Shown here one piece after another: positions 32,155-41,136 of a stretch of 64,000 nucleotides of DNA. The position numbers and the translations under genes are program-made. This DNA comes from Gemmatimonadaceae bacterium (GTDB taxonomy: Bacteria > Gemmatimonadota > Gemmatimonadetes > Gemmatimonadales > Gemmatimonadaceae): NCBI GenBank assembly GCA_036504815.1, contig DASXUN010000020.1, positions 1-64,000 of the forward strand, in the 5' to 3' direction. Each line of letters begins with the position of its first letter. The first letter of the stretch is position 1. The notes beneath the pieces were generated by a model. That model was not told where the DNA came from. It did no database searches and was given only the letters and a program-made list of their open reading frames with translations.

Positions 32155-33468
32155 ATGCTGCGCTCGCGTCTGCTCCGCGCCCTCACGCTGTGCCTGGCGT
32201 CCGCCGCCATCGCCGGCGCGCAGGACGATCCCGCGCTCGCCGCCAAGGCGCGTGCCATCCACGCCAAGGCCATCAAGATCGACACCCACGTGGATTTCAA
32301 TCCGGCGCAGATGATCGGGCCGCCTCCGAACTACGTCACCGGCATCGAGCGCAACAAGGTGGACCTGCCGAAGATGGAGCGGGACGGACTCGACGCCGTC
32401 TTCTTCAGCATTTACGTCGGACAGCGGCAGGACTTCAGCGATTCGGGTTACGCCGCCGCGAAGGCGGGCGACCTCGAGAAGTTTGACGCGGTGCATACAC
32501 TCGCCGAGAAAATGGCGCCCGACCGGATCGCGATCGCGTACACCGCCGCCGACGTGCGGAAGATTCATGCTGCGGGCAGGAAGGTGGCGCTGATGGGCGT
32601 GGAGAACGGCTATGGCATCGGCACCGACCTCACGAACGTGAAGCTGTTCTACGACCGCGGCGCGCGGTATCTCTCGCTGGCGCACGACGGCCACAACCAG
32701 CTTACCGACTCCGGCACCGGCGAGACCGACGGCGTCTGGCGCTGGAACGGTCTCAGCCCGCTGGGCCGGCAGGTGGTGGCGGAAGCGAACCGGCTCGGCA
32801 TCATGCTGGACATCTCGCACCCGTCCAAGGCGTCAAACCTGCAGGTGATGGCGCTGTCGAAGGCGCCGGTGATCGCGTCACACTCGGGCGTGCGGGCGCT
32901 GTGCGACGTGCGCCGCAACCTCGATGACGAGCAGCTGCTGGCGCTCAAGAAGAACGGCGGCGTGGCGCAGATGGTGGCGCTGAGCGGCTTCGTGAAAGTG
33001 CCGGCCCCTGACTCGCCGGAGCGCGCGGCGGCCATCGCGGCACTGCGCGCCGAGTTGGGAATGCCGCCACGCGGAGGTCAGGGTCAGACAGCCCAGGCTG
33101 CCGGCCAAACCGCCGGCCAGGGCGCCGCCCGCCGCCCCGGTGGCGCACCAAACGACTCGCTGATGGCGGTCTACCGGCAGAAGCTCGCGGCCATCGACGC
33201 CCAGTTCCCGCCGCCGCCGCGCGCGACGGTGAAAGACTTCGTGGACCACATCGACTACGCCGTGAAGCTCATCGGCATCGATCACGTCGGCATCTCGTCC
33301 GATTTCGACGGCGGCGGCGGTGTGGTGGGCTACGACAACGCCAGCGAATCGATCAACGTGACCCTCGAGCTCGTGCGGCGCGGCTACAGCGAGAAGGACA
33401 TCATTGCGCTGTGGGGAGGAAATTTGCTGCGGGTGATGGAGGCGGTTGAGAAGATTGCGAAGAGATGA
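32155..33468 (+). CDS. Secreted membrane dipeptidase (peptidase M19, renal dipeptidase family)
   Basis: A 437-residue protein with a signal peptide (about 1-22). Zinc ligands of M19 are visible: the HxD pair in KIDTHVDF, the bridging Glu in MGVENGYGI, His in DISHPS and SHSGVRALCDVRRN. The C-terminal end HVGISSDFDGGGGVVG is a family signature. A low-complexity Gln/Gly/Ala insertion (GGQGQTAQAAGQTAGQGAAR region) interrupts the domain. It would hydrolyse dipeptides, including those with D-residues, in the periplasm. The ATG at 32155 begins a clean signal peptide after GGGAG. Confidence 0.9.
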   Translation: MLRSRLLRALTLCLASAAIAGAQDDPALAAKARAIHAKAIKIDTHVDFNPAQMIGPPPNYVTGIERNKVDLPKMERDGLDAVFFSIYVGQRQDFSDSGYAAAKAGDLEKFDAVHTLAEKMAPDRIAIAYTAADVRKIHAAGRKVALMGVENGYGIGTDLTNVKLFYDRGARYLSLAHDGHNQLTDSGTGETDGVWRWNGLSPLGRQVVAEANRLGIMLDISHPSKASNLQVMALSKAPVIASHSGVRALCDVRRNLDDEQLLALKKNGGVAQMVALSGFVKVPAPDSPERAAAIAALRAELGMPPRGGQGQTAQAAGQTAGQGAARRPGGAPNDSLMAVYRQKLAAIDAQFPPPPRATVKDFVDHIDYAVKLIGIDHVGISSDFDGGGGVVGYDNASESINVTLELVRRGYSEKDIIALWGGNLLRVMEAVEKIAKR

Positions 33469-33472
33469 TTGA

Positions 33473-33690
33473 GGTGCAGGGGCACGGTACAGGGTGTGGT
33501 GCAAGGGCACGGTACACAGTGGGGTGCAGGGTGCACCGGAGAAGCGGCGTGCGTCAGACCCGACTCCTCCCTCCGCACCACACTCCGCACCCCGCACCTT
33601 GCGCCACACCCTGTACCGTGCCCTTGCACCCCGCCCTGTACCGTGCCCTTGCACCCCACCACGTACCGTGCCCCTGCACCCGAACACACC
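33473..33690. repeat. Inverted array of GTACCGTGCCC[C/T]TGCAC-type units
   Basis: The right half has three copies of GTACCGTGCCCYTGCAC (about 33617-33677). The left half (33475-33535) has two copies in inverse orientation, GTGCARGGGCACGGTAC, plus a partial one. Related CACCACACTCCGCACCCC runs sit between them and recur near 37.76 kb. It lies between the M19 peptidase and the next gene and could form a large hairpin. Confidence 0.75.
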
Positions 33691-33694
33691 ATCC

Positions 33695-34813
33695 GTGACC
33701 CCGCCACCTCCAGCGATCATTGGCCAGCCCCTCTCCACCGTCGACACTCCCGCGCTCATCCTCGACCTCGACGCGTTCGAGCGAAACGTGGCGCGCATGG
33801 CGGACATGCTGCATGGCACCGGCGTCCGGCTGCGCCCGCACGCGAAGAGTCACAAGTGCGCGGAGATCGCCAAGCGCCAGATGGCGGCTGGCGCGGTCGG
33901 GGTCTGCTGCCAGAAGGTGAGTGAGGCCGAGGCGCTGGTGGATGGGGGCGTCCCGGATGTGCTGATCTCCAACGAGATCGTCGGCACCGAGAAGCTCGAT
34001 CGCGTCTGCGCGCTCGCGCGCCGGGCGAAGCTCGGCATTTGCGTGGATTCCGCGGCGCACGTTTCCGCACTGGCGGCCGCCGCGGCTCGCGCCGGCGTGC
34101 GCCTCGACACGCTGGTGGAAGTGAACGTGGGCGGCAATCGATGCGGCGTGGAGCCGGGCGCGCCCGCGCTCGCGCTGGCGCAGTTGATCGCGCAGTCCGA
34201 TCATTTGCGCTTCGCCGGGCTGCAGGCCTATCAGGGGAGTGCGCAACATATCCGGGCCGTCGCCGACCGCCGCGCCGCCATTGCCGGCGCCGTGGAGCGG
34301 GTGCGCGTGTCGCGCGAGCTGATCGTCGGGCACGGCATTCCGTGCGACACCGTCACCGGGGCCGGCACCGGGAGCTTTCCGCTGGAGCTGGAGAGCGGCG
34401 TCTTCGACGAACTCCAGCCGGGCTCGTACATCTTCATGGACGTGGACTACGGCCGCAACACCTTCAGCGACGCGTGGCCGCCGTTCGAGCACAGCCTCTT
34501 CATCTGGACCACCGTGATGAGCCGACCCGACGCGCCGCGCGCGGTGGTGGATGCCGGCCTCAAGGCGATGTCCTTCGATTCGGGAATGCCGGGCGTCTGG
34601 CGGTGGCCGGGCGTCGAGTACGTGAATGAGTCCGACGAGCACGGCGTGCTCGCCATTGCCGCGGGCGCCAAGGGACCGGTGCTCCGCGACAAGCTGCTAC
34701 TGGTGCCGGGACACTGCGACCCCACCGTCAACCTGCACGACTGGTTCGTCGGTGTGCGGCGCGGCGTGGTTGAGGCGCTGTGGCCGGTCAGCGCGCGCGG
34801 CGCGATCCGCTGA
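33695..34813 (+). CDS. D-threonine aldolase-like PLP enzyme (DSD1/alanine racemase-fold)
   Basis: A 372-residue protein. VDTPALILDLDAFERNVARM opens the TIM-barrel, and LRPHAKSHKC holds the PLP lysine (first Lys). The C-terminal metal site reads PGHCDPTVNLHD: the HxD pair matches the Mn-binding type of bacterial D-threonine aldolases. It cleaves D-threonine-like beta-hydroxy D-amino acids. GTG start, directly after the repeat array; upstream in-frame starts would translate the repeats. It overlaps the next gene as TGATG. With the upstream M19 dipeptidase this suggests use of D-amino-acid peptides. Confidence 0.88.
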   Translation: MTPPPPAIIGQPLSTVDTPALILDLDAFERNVARMADMLHGTGVRLRPHAKSHKCAEIAKRQMAAGAVGVCCQKVSEAEALVDGGVPDVLISNEIVGTEKLDRVCALARRAKLGICVDSAAHVSALAAAAARAGVRLDTLVEVNVGGNRCGVEPGAPALALAQLIAQSDHLRFAGLQAYQGSAQHIRAVADRRAAIAGAVERVRVSRELIVGHGIPCDTVTGAGTGSFPLELESGVFDELQPGSYIFMDVDYGRNTFSDAWPPFEHSLFIWTTVMSRPDAPRAVVDAGLKAMSFDSGMPGVWRWPGVEYVNESDEHGVLAIAAGAKGPVLRDKLLLVPGHCDPTVNLHDWFVGVRRGVVEALWPVSARGAIR

Positions 34814-35667
34814 TGCCACTGTTTCGGCGGCACGACGGCGACCTGATCCGCGGCGAGCGGCCGATTCGGCGCATTATGCCGTATCTGATGCCCGGCCGGA
34901 ACGAGAGCATCGTCTTCAATGACTCGACGTTCCGGATCGAGAAGACGCGCGGCTGGCTCAAGGCCTACAACCGCAGCCACACCCAGCACGCCACGCTCTT
35001 CCACGTCCTGGCTTACGCCGTGGCCCAGGCGTTGCACGCGCGGCCGGAGCTGAACCGCTTCGTGTCGGGCGGACGGCTGTACCAGCGGCGTGGCGTGCAG
35101 ATCTCGTTCGTGGTGAAGAAGGAACTCACGGACGAGGGCCAGTCGACGACGGTCAAGCTCGAGGTCGCGCACGGCGAGCCGTTCGCCGATTTCGCCGGAC
35201 GGCTGGTAACCACCATTCGAGACGCCCAGCAGACCGAGCGCGCGGTGGACCGGGAGACCGCGTTGATCATGCTCCTCCCCGGACCGTTGGTGCGGGCGCT
35301 CGTCGCGTTCGCCAAGCGGCTCGACCATTGGAACCTCTTTCCGCGCTTCATGACGGCCTCCGACCCGATGTTCGCGAGCATCTTCCTCGCCAACCTCGGC
35401 TCGGTGGGCATCAGCGACGCCTATCACCACCTGTACGAGTACGGCACGGTCTCGATCTTCGGCGCCGTGTCGGCTCCGGCGTACATGCCGTTTGTCGAGG
35501 GCGAGACGCTCGTGGTCAAGCCGGGACTGCGGGTGCGCTGGAGCTTTGACGAGCGCATCCACGACGCCTTCTACAGCGCGCGATCGCTCAGCCTCGTGCG
35601 CGACATTCTCGAGACACCCGAGAAGCACCTGGGTCCGCCCGACGGCGATCCCGCATATCGCGGATAG
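34813..35667 (+). CDS. 2-oxoacid dehydrogenase E2-type acyltransferase-fold protein with altered catalytic motif
   Basis: A 284-residue protein matching only the E2 catalytic (CAT-like) fold: no lipoyl or peripheral-subunit-binding domain. HATLFHVLAYAVAQAL and FLANLGSVGISDAYHHLYEYG (the GS.. hydrophobic core and the trimer strand) are recognisable. The usual DHRxxDG is DERIHDA: the catalytic His is replaced by Glu and the Gly by Ala. It is either inactive, uses another residue, or acts as a small-molecule acyltransferase. Translationally coupled (TGATG) to the D-threonine aldolase-like gene. Confidence 0.72.
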   Translation: MPLFRRHDGDLIRGERPIRRIMPYLMPGRNESIVFNDSTFRIEKTRGWLKAYNRSHTQHATLFHVLAYAVAQALHARPELNRFVSGGRLYQRRGVQISFVVKKELTDEGQSTTVKLEVAHGEPFADFAGRLVTTIRDAQQTERAVDRETALIMLLPGPLVRALVAFAKRLDHWNLFPRFMTASDPMFASIFLANLGSVGISDAYHHLYEYGTVSIFGAVSAPAYMPFVEGETLVVKPGLRVRWSFDERIHDAFYSARSLSLVRDILETPEKHLGPPDGDPAYRG

Positions 35668-35689
35668 CGATTGGCCACCCGATGAGGAC

Positions 35690-35720
35690 GGGGCTCGCGA
35701 TGACTGGCATCGCGAGCCCC
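35690..35720. terminator. Bidirectional terminator hairpin
   Basis: A perfect 13-bp stem GGGGCTCGCGATG/CATCGCGAGCCCC with a 5-base loop lies between the convergent E2-like and GH97 genes. No T-tract on either side, as is frequent in GC-rich genomes. Confidence 0.6.
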
Positions 35721-35742
35721 GCGCACGTTCACCCAGCCGCGT

Positions 35743-37728
35743 CTACCGCGGCGAGATGCGCGCCGCGAAGCCGCCGCCGGGGGCGAGCCGCAGCGTCAGC
35801 TTGTCGCTCGCCGAGAGCCGCAGCTCCGCGTGCTCGTAGTCCACGCCGGCACGGTCGGCGTTCGGTCCATCGCGGAACACCTCGGCCGTGAAGGCGCCGG
35901 CGCCAAGCCAGGCGAGGTCGATGTCCACGGCCCGCGCCGTCCAATTCGTGAGCGCACCGAGGTACCAGTCGGCGCCCGAGCGCCGGGCCACCACGATGTA
36001 TTCGCCCACCTTGGCACTCAGCACCTTTGTCTCGTCCCACACCGTCGGCACTCGCGAAAGGAAGGCCAACGTCTCCGGCTCCTTGCGGTAGTTCGACGGC
36101 GAGTCCGCGAGCATCTGCAGCGGACTCTCATAGACGACGTACATCGCCAGCTGCTGGCAGCGGGTTCCCTGGCTCATCGGCCGGGCCCAGACCGGCTTGA
36201 AGTCGGCCTTGGTGGCGTTGATCATCGCGCCCGGCGTGTAATCCACCGGGCCGGCCAGCATGCGCATGAACGGGAACGTGACCGCGTTCTCGGGTGAGGC
36301 GAGCTCGCTCCACTTGCTCTGCTCGAGGCCAAGCACGCCTTCGCTGGTCACGACGTTCGGATGCGTGCGATAGAGTCCCGTCGGCTTGTATGCGCCGTGG
36401 AAGTCGACGAGCAGGTGCCGCTTGGCGGCCTCCTTCGCCACCCGCTCGTAGAAGTTGACCATCCACTGATCCTCGCGCTGCATGAAGTCGACCTTGATCC
36501 CCTTCACGCCCCACTTCTCGAACTGGTCGAGCGCCGGCTGCAGCTGCAGGTCGAGCGTCTTCCAGATGACCCACATCACTAGGCCGACGTGTTTCGCCCT
36601 GGCATGCTCGGCGATCGCCTCCATGTCGATGGCCGGCACCGTCGCGAGCAGGTTCCCAAGCGGATACCACCCTTCGTCGAGGATGATGTAGGGAATGCCG
36701 TTCTCGGCGGCAAAATCGATGTAATGCTTGTACGTCTCGGTGTTCACGCCGGCGCGGAACGGCACGCCGTAGATGTTGTTGGCGTTCCACCAGTCCCACG
36801 CGACGAGCCCCGGCCAGATCCAGCCGGTGTCGGTCATCGTCGTCTCGGAGGCGAGGCGATAGACGAGGTCCGTGTCGAGCAGCGTCTCGTCGTGCTCCGC
36901 GATCACCAGCGCCCGCCACGGGAAGGCGCGCGTCCCCGTGGTCTTGGCGATGTAGCCTTCGCGCTCGGTCACGACTTCGTCGCGGTCGCGGCGGAGCTCG
37001 ACCTTCTTGGGATACGCTGGGAAGAGGCCGCGCAGCGTCAGCGCGGCGGTGTCGCCGGTGAGATCCATGCCGGGATAGTCGAACAGGTCGGCTTCGGTGA
37101 TCACCGCCTTCACGCCGTCGGGGAGCACGATCATCGCGGGAAGTGACGAGAAGCGCTTGCCGATCTCGCTCACCTTCACCTGCTTGTACTGCCGTTCCTG
37201 GTGCGACTGGAAGCTGGTCTCTTCCGGGAAGTACGTCAGGTGGTCGCCGGCCCAGGCGAAGGTCGCGTCCTCGTTCACCACGGTAATGTCGCCCGGCAGC
37301 GCCGTGACGAAGCGATACGCCACGCCATCGTCGTACGCGCGAATGAGCAGCGCATAGCCGCCGGCGAAGTCGATGCGCCGCGCATTGTAGTGATCGCGCA
37401 CCTCGGCGCGCTTCACACGCACAACCGGACGCAGAACGTCATCGACGGCCGAGGTACTGGTTGCCTTGACGACGGGCTTGGCGCCGAGCACCTGTCCGTC
37501 CGCGAGCGTGATGCCGAGGCGCGACGGCTTGAGGATGGTCTTGCCGCGCAGCGTGACGGCCCAGGTGAGCTGCTCGCCCACGCCGACCGTGACGCTGAGC
37601 GCTCCGTTCGGCGAGGTGACGGTGAGCGGTGCCGCCGCGCGGCTTGCCTTTTGCGCCATCACTTCCGTCGACGCTACGGCCAACAAGGCCGCCAGCGCTG
37701 CAATTGATGTTCGTCCTCGAACCATCAT
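35743..37728 (-). CDS. Glycoside hydrolase family 97 (alpha-glycosidase), secreted
   Basis: A 661-residue protein with a signal peptide (about 1-25, VMAQ). It has the three GH97 parts: an N-terminal beta-sandwich (starting LTVTSPNGALSVTVGV), a catalytic barrel with PYIILDEGWYPLG, GVKGIKVDFMQREDQ and LLVDFHGAYKPTG, and a C-terminal beta-domain (GALTNWTARAVDIDL). The Asp in IKVDF suggests the retaining, alpha-galactosidase-like subgroup, whereas inverting SusB-type enzymes use a Glu base; this is inferred. It is periplasmic and acts on alpha-linked oligosaccharides. Confidence 0.9.
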   Translation of the reverse strand: MMVRGRTSIAALAALLAVASTEVMAQKASRAAAPLTVTSPNGALSVTVGVGEQLTWAVTLRGKTILKPSRLGITLADGQVLGAKPVVKATSTSAVDDVLRPVVRVKRAEVRDHYNARRIDFAGGYALLIRAYDDGVAYRFVTALPGDITVVNEDATFAWAGDHLTYFPEETSFQSHQERQYKQVKVSEIGKRFSSLPAMIVLPDGVKAVITEADLFDYPGMDLTGDTAALTLRGLFPAYPKKVELRRDRDEVVTEREGYIAKTTGTRAFPWRALVIAEHDETLLDTDLVYRLASETTMTDTGWIWPGLVAWDWWNANNIYGVPFRAGVNTETYKHYIDFAAENGIPYIILDEGWYPLGNLLATVPAIDMEAIAEHARAKHVGLVMWVIWKTLDLQLQPALDQFEKWGVKGIKVDFMQREDQWMVNFYERVAKEAAKRHLLVDFHGAYKPTGLYRTHPNVVTSEGVLGLEQSKWSELASPENAVTFPFMRMLAGPVDYTPGAMINATKADFKPVWARPMSQGTRCQQLAMYVVYESPLQMLADSPSNYRKEPETLAFLSRVPTVWDETKVLSAKVGEYIVVARRSGADWYLGALTNWTARAVDIDLAWLGAGAFTAEVFRDGPNADRAGVDYEHAELRLSASDKLTLRLAPGGGFAARISPR

Positions 37729-37734
37729 GATGCC

Positions 37735-37806
37735 TCCTTAACGACCCCGTCCCCCCGCACCACACTCCGCACCCCTCCCCCGCACCCTGTTCCCTGCACC
37801 CTGCAC
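37735..37806. repeat. C-rich low-complexity spacer with CACCACACTCCGCACCCC
   Basis: This 70-bp stretch is made of CCGCACC/CCTGCACCC units. It shares CACCACACTCCGCACCCC with the repeat array at 33.5 kb. It lies between two minus-strand genes. Confidence 0.5.
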
Positions 37807-40800
37807 TCACATCGCAATCTTCGGTTTCGGCGCCGGCACAATCACCCCCGGCACCTTGGCGTCCTGCAGTAACTTGTTGAACGCCGGCACGTCCTGCTGC
37901 TCGATGGCGTCGACGTCGGCTTTCAGCGCCTTCCACAGCTGTTCGAGGTCGGCGAACCGGTCGCGCATCGGCTGCGTCACCACGTCGTTCCCCTCGAGAT
38001 TGCCGAGGAGGAAGACGTACTGCGCGTTGATGCCGTTGCGATAGTTGATGATGTCCTGCCCGTTGCGCGACTTGGTGGTAAGCTTCGGGTCGACCGCGTC
38101 CACCTTCCCCGCGATCCCCTTCCCCTTGTCCGAGATCGTCGCGGCCTGCTCGACGTCCTTGGTGCGCTCGACGATCTTCTGCACCTGCTCCTTGATGTCG
38201 CGCAGGCGCAGCACCGATTCGTGAATTTCCTTCACCCGCGCGACGATGGCCCGCGACAGCGAATCGCGCGCGGCGACGTCCGCTGGATCGGACGAGCGCC
38301 GCGGATCGGGGAGCACGTCGAATGTCTGTGACTCGACGATCTTGCCGTAGGTCAGCCGCGCCGTGTAGCGCCCCGGCGTGACGAGCGCGCCGCCGTTCGG
38401 ACCACCAAAGAGGGAGATCCCCTCGAGTTGTGTCGGCGCATCGGCGCGCAGGTCCCACTGCATCGCGTTGAGACCGGCTTTCAACGCCAGGCGATTCGAC
38501 GGCGGGCCGCTGCGACGACCGCCGCTGGCCGCCGCCGCAGCGCCGGCGGGTGCCTTGGACGAGTAGCTGCGCATCACCGCGCCGCGCGCGTCGAGAAAGT
38601 CGATGGTCAGCGTCGCGTTCGAGTCAGGAACGGTCGCGAAATGGTAGTAGACGCTTGCCCCGGCCGGCGCGTTACGTCCGGCATCGCGCACCGGCGGATT
38701 AGCGCCGGGCACCTGCAGCGCCTGCCGTGGCGCGAAGAGGTGCACCGGTTTCCTGACGATGCTGTCCGCGAGCTGCCGCACGGCGCTGAGATCATCGAGA
38801 ATCCAGAACGCACGCCCCTCGGTGCTCGCGTACAGGTTGTCGTGGCGGACCACCAGGTCGGTGACCGGCGTGACCGGGAGGTTCTGCGAGAACGGCTGCC
38901 AGAGGCCGCCGTCGTCGAACGAGATGTAGACGCCCGTTTCGGTGGCGGCATAGAGCAACCCGGCACGCGCCGGATCGGCGCGCACGCTGCGCACCGGCTC
39001 GCCGTCGCGCAGGCCCGTGGTGATCTTCGTCCACGTCTTGCCGTAGTCCGTCGTCCGGAAGGCGTAGGGCGTGTACTCGCCACGGCGGTCACGACGGAAG
39101 GCGAGGTACGCGGTCCCCGCGTCGTGCGGTGAGGCGTCGATGTGATTCGACAGTCCTTCGCCGACGCCGGTGGGCGTCACATTCGTCCACGACTTCCCGC
39201 CATCTCGCGTCACCTGCACCAGCCCGTCGTCGGTGCCGACCCAGAGGACGCTGGCATCCCGGGGCGACTCGCTGATCGTCACGATAGTGTTGTAGATCTC
39301 GCCGCCCGCGCCCTCGTTGGTGATGGGGCCGCCGCCGAATCCCTGCGTGGCCTTGTCATTGCGGGTGAGATCGGGCGAGATCGGCGCCCAGTGCCGGCCG
39401 CGGTCGCTCGTCTTGAACAGCACGTTGCCGCCGTGATAGACGACGCGCCCGTCGTGCTGCGAGACGACAATCGGCGCCGTCCAGTTATAGCGATAGCGCG
39501 TCTGGTCGGACGGCTCGGTGAGGTTGAGCGCCGGATACGGCATGATCTCGCGCGGCAGCCCCGTCTGCATATCGAGCTCGTCGATGATGCCCTGATAGCA
39601 GCCGCCATAGACGTAGCGCGGGTTCTTGCGATCGACGCCCACGTTGGCGCTCTCGCAGCCGGGGCCCGACTGCCAGTCGTCGGCGCCGATGGACCCGCCG
39701 TCGGTGCGACTCTTGATGATCACCGACGAATTGTCCTGCTGGCCGGCGTACAGGCGGTACGGATAGACGTCGTCCACCGCCACGTGATAGAACTGCGCGG
39801 TCGGCTGGTTGTCCTGCGTGCTCCAGCTCTTGCCGCCATCGAGGGAAATCGACGCGCCGCCGTCGTTGGCGTTGATCACGTAGCGCGAATCGGACGGGTT
39901 GATCCACAGCTGGTGATTGTCGCCGTGTTTGGCTTCGACCGTCGCGAAGGTGCGGCCGCCGTCGATGGAGCGCATGACCGGCGCGTTCATCACCCAGACG
40001 ACGTCGGCATTCCTGGGATCGGCGGTGATGTTCATGTAGTACCACGACCGCGTCTGAATCAGGCGGTCCTCGCTCAGTAGGCGCCACGTCTTGCCGGCGT
40101 CGTCCGACCGGTACAGCCCGCCCTTCTCCGCTTCGACGATCGCGTAGACGCGCTCCGGATTGGCCGGCGAGACGTCGACGCCAATCTTCCCCATCAGTTT
40201 CGGCAGCCCGTCGGTGAGGCGCGTCCACGTGTCGCCCCCGTCGGTGCTCTTCCAGATGCCACTCCCGGGGCCGCCTGAACGCACCATCCACGGCAGGCGC
40301 TGATGGTCCCAGAACGCGGCGTACAGCACGCGCGGATTGGTGGGATCCATGGAGAGCGCGCTGGCGCCACTCGTCGCATTCTCGCCCTTCAGCACCAGCG
40401 ACCAGGTCTTGCCGCCGTCGCTCGACCGGTAGACGCCGCGATCGGGCGTCCCGGTCCACCGTTCACCCTGCGCCGCGACGTAGACGAGGTCGGCATTCCT
40501 GGGGTGCACGCGGATGTTGGAGATCTGCTTCGTCTTCTCGAGCCCAATGCGCACCCACGTCTTGCCCGCATCGGTAGACTTGTAGACGCCGTCGCCGAAC
40601 GACGACGACTGGCCGCGCACGGCATGCTCGCCCGTGCCCACATACACGACATTCGGATCGGACTCGGCGACCGTGATGGCGCCAATGGAACTCGTCTTGA
40701 AGTAGCCGTCGGAGATGTTCCGCCAGCTCAGCCCCGCGTCGTCCGTCTTCCAGACACCGCCGCCCGTGTAGCCGGCGTAGTAGGTGAACGGCTGCCCCGT

Positions 40801-40998
40801 CACCCCCGTCACCGCAACCGCTCGGCCGCCGCGGAACGGACCGATGTTCCGCCACTGCAGGGCGCGGAACGCCGAGGAGTCGAAGGCCACCGCCGCGGCC
40901 GGCGCGACGGAGGGGGTCTTGGGGCGTTGCGCGCCCAGCGGGAGGGCGAGCAGGAGCGAGAGGGGGATCCAGGGGAGCCAAGGGAGCCGGGCGCGCAT
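37807..40998 (-). CDS. Secreted VPS10/sortilin-like beta-propeller protein (paralogue 1)
   Basis: A 1063-residue protein with a signal peptide (about 1-23, LGAQ). About ten BNR-type repeats of the form SxDGGKTW / STDAGKTW (for example KTDDAGLSWRN, RSSDGGKTWSL, RTTDYGKTWTK) form sortilin-like propeller(s), followed by a C-terminal region with FnIII-like strands and a coiled segment (KEIHESVLRLRDIKEQVQKI). Members of this family are annotated as glycosyl hydrolases by fold similarity to sialidases; no sialidase active site is evident. Likely periplasmic or surface-bound. Divergent from paralogue 2, 138 bases away. Confidence 0.85.
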   Translation of the reverse strand: MRARLPWLPWIPLSLLLALPLGAQRPKTPSVAPAAAVAFDSSAFRALQWRNIGPFRGGRAVAVTGVTGQPFTYYAGYTGGGVWKTDDAGLSWRNISDGYFKTSSIGAITVAESDPNVVYVGTGEHAVRGQSSSFGDGVYKSTDAGKTWVRIGLEKTKQISNIRVHPRNADLVYVAAQGERWTGTPDRGVYRSSDGGKTWSLVLKGENATSGASALSMDPTNPRVLYAAFWDHQRLPWMVRSGGPGSGIWKSTDGGDTWTRLTDGLPKLMGKIGVDVSPANPERVYAIVEAEKGGLYRSDDAGKTWRLLSEDRLIQTRSWYYMNITADPRNADVVWVMNAPVMRSIDGGRTFATVEAKHGDNHQLWINPSDSRYVINANDGGASISLDGGKSWSTQDNQPTAQFYHVAVDDVYPYRLYAGQQDNSSVIIKSRTDGGSIGADDWQSGPGCESANVGVDRKNPRYVYGGCYQGIIDELDMQTGLPREIMPYPALNLTEPSDQTRYRYNWTAPIVVSQHDGRVVYHGGNVLFKTSDRGRHWAPISPDLTRNDKATQGFGGGPITNEGAGGEIYNTIVTISESPRDASVLWVGTDDGLVQVTRDGGKSWTNVTPTGVGEGLSNHIDASPHDAGTAYLAFRRDRRGEYTPYAFRTTDYGKTWTKITTGLRDGEPVRSVRADPARAGLLYAATETGVYISFDDGGLWQPFSQNLPVTPVTDLVVRHDNLYASTEGRAFWILDDLSAVRQLADSIVRKPVHLFAPRQALQVPGANPPVRDAGRNAPAGASVYYHFATVPDSNATLTIDFLDARGAVMRSYSSKAPAGAAAAASGGRRSGPPSNRLALKAGLNAMQWDLRADAPTQLEGISLFGGPNGGALVTPGRYTARLTYGKIVESQTFDVLPDPRRSSDPADVAARDSLSRAIVARVKEIHESVLRLRDIKEQVQKIVERTKDVEQAATISDKGKGIAGKVDAVDPKLTTKSRNGQDIINYRNGINAQYVFLLGNLEGNDVVTQPMRDRFADLEQLWKALKADVDAIEQQDVPAFNKLLQDAKVPGVIVPAPKPKIAM

Positions 40999-41136
40999 GT
41001 CGGGATTGGGTGGGAGGTCCAGTGCGAAATTTGCCCCGCGGCGCGCCCACGGCTAGCGGTCTGACCGCCGCCAACGATAGAAGGGGGCGCGGCGTACCTC
41101 TACGTCATCCCCGCCCCAACACGCCCGAGGACCTCT

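Noticed and set aside
33473-33690. Possible CRISPR array
   Set aside because: Units are about 17 bases, occur in both orientations and lack regular unique spacers; no cas genes are nearby.
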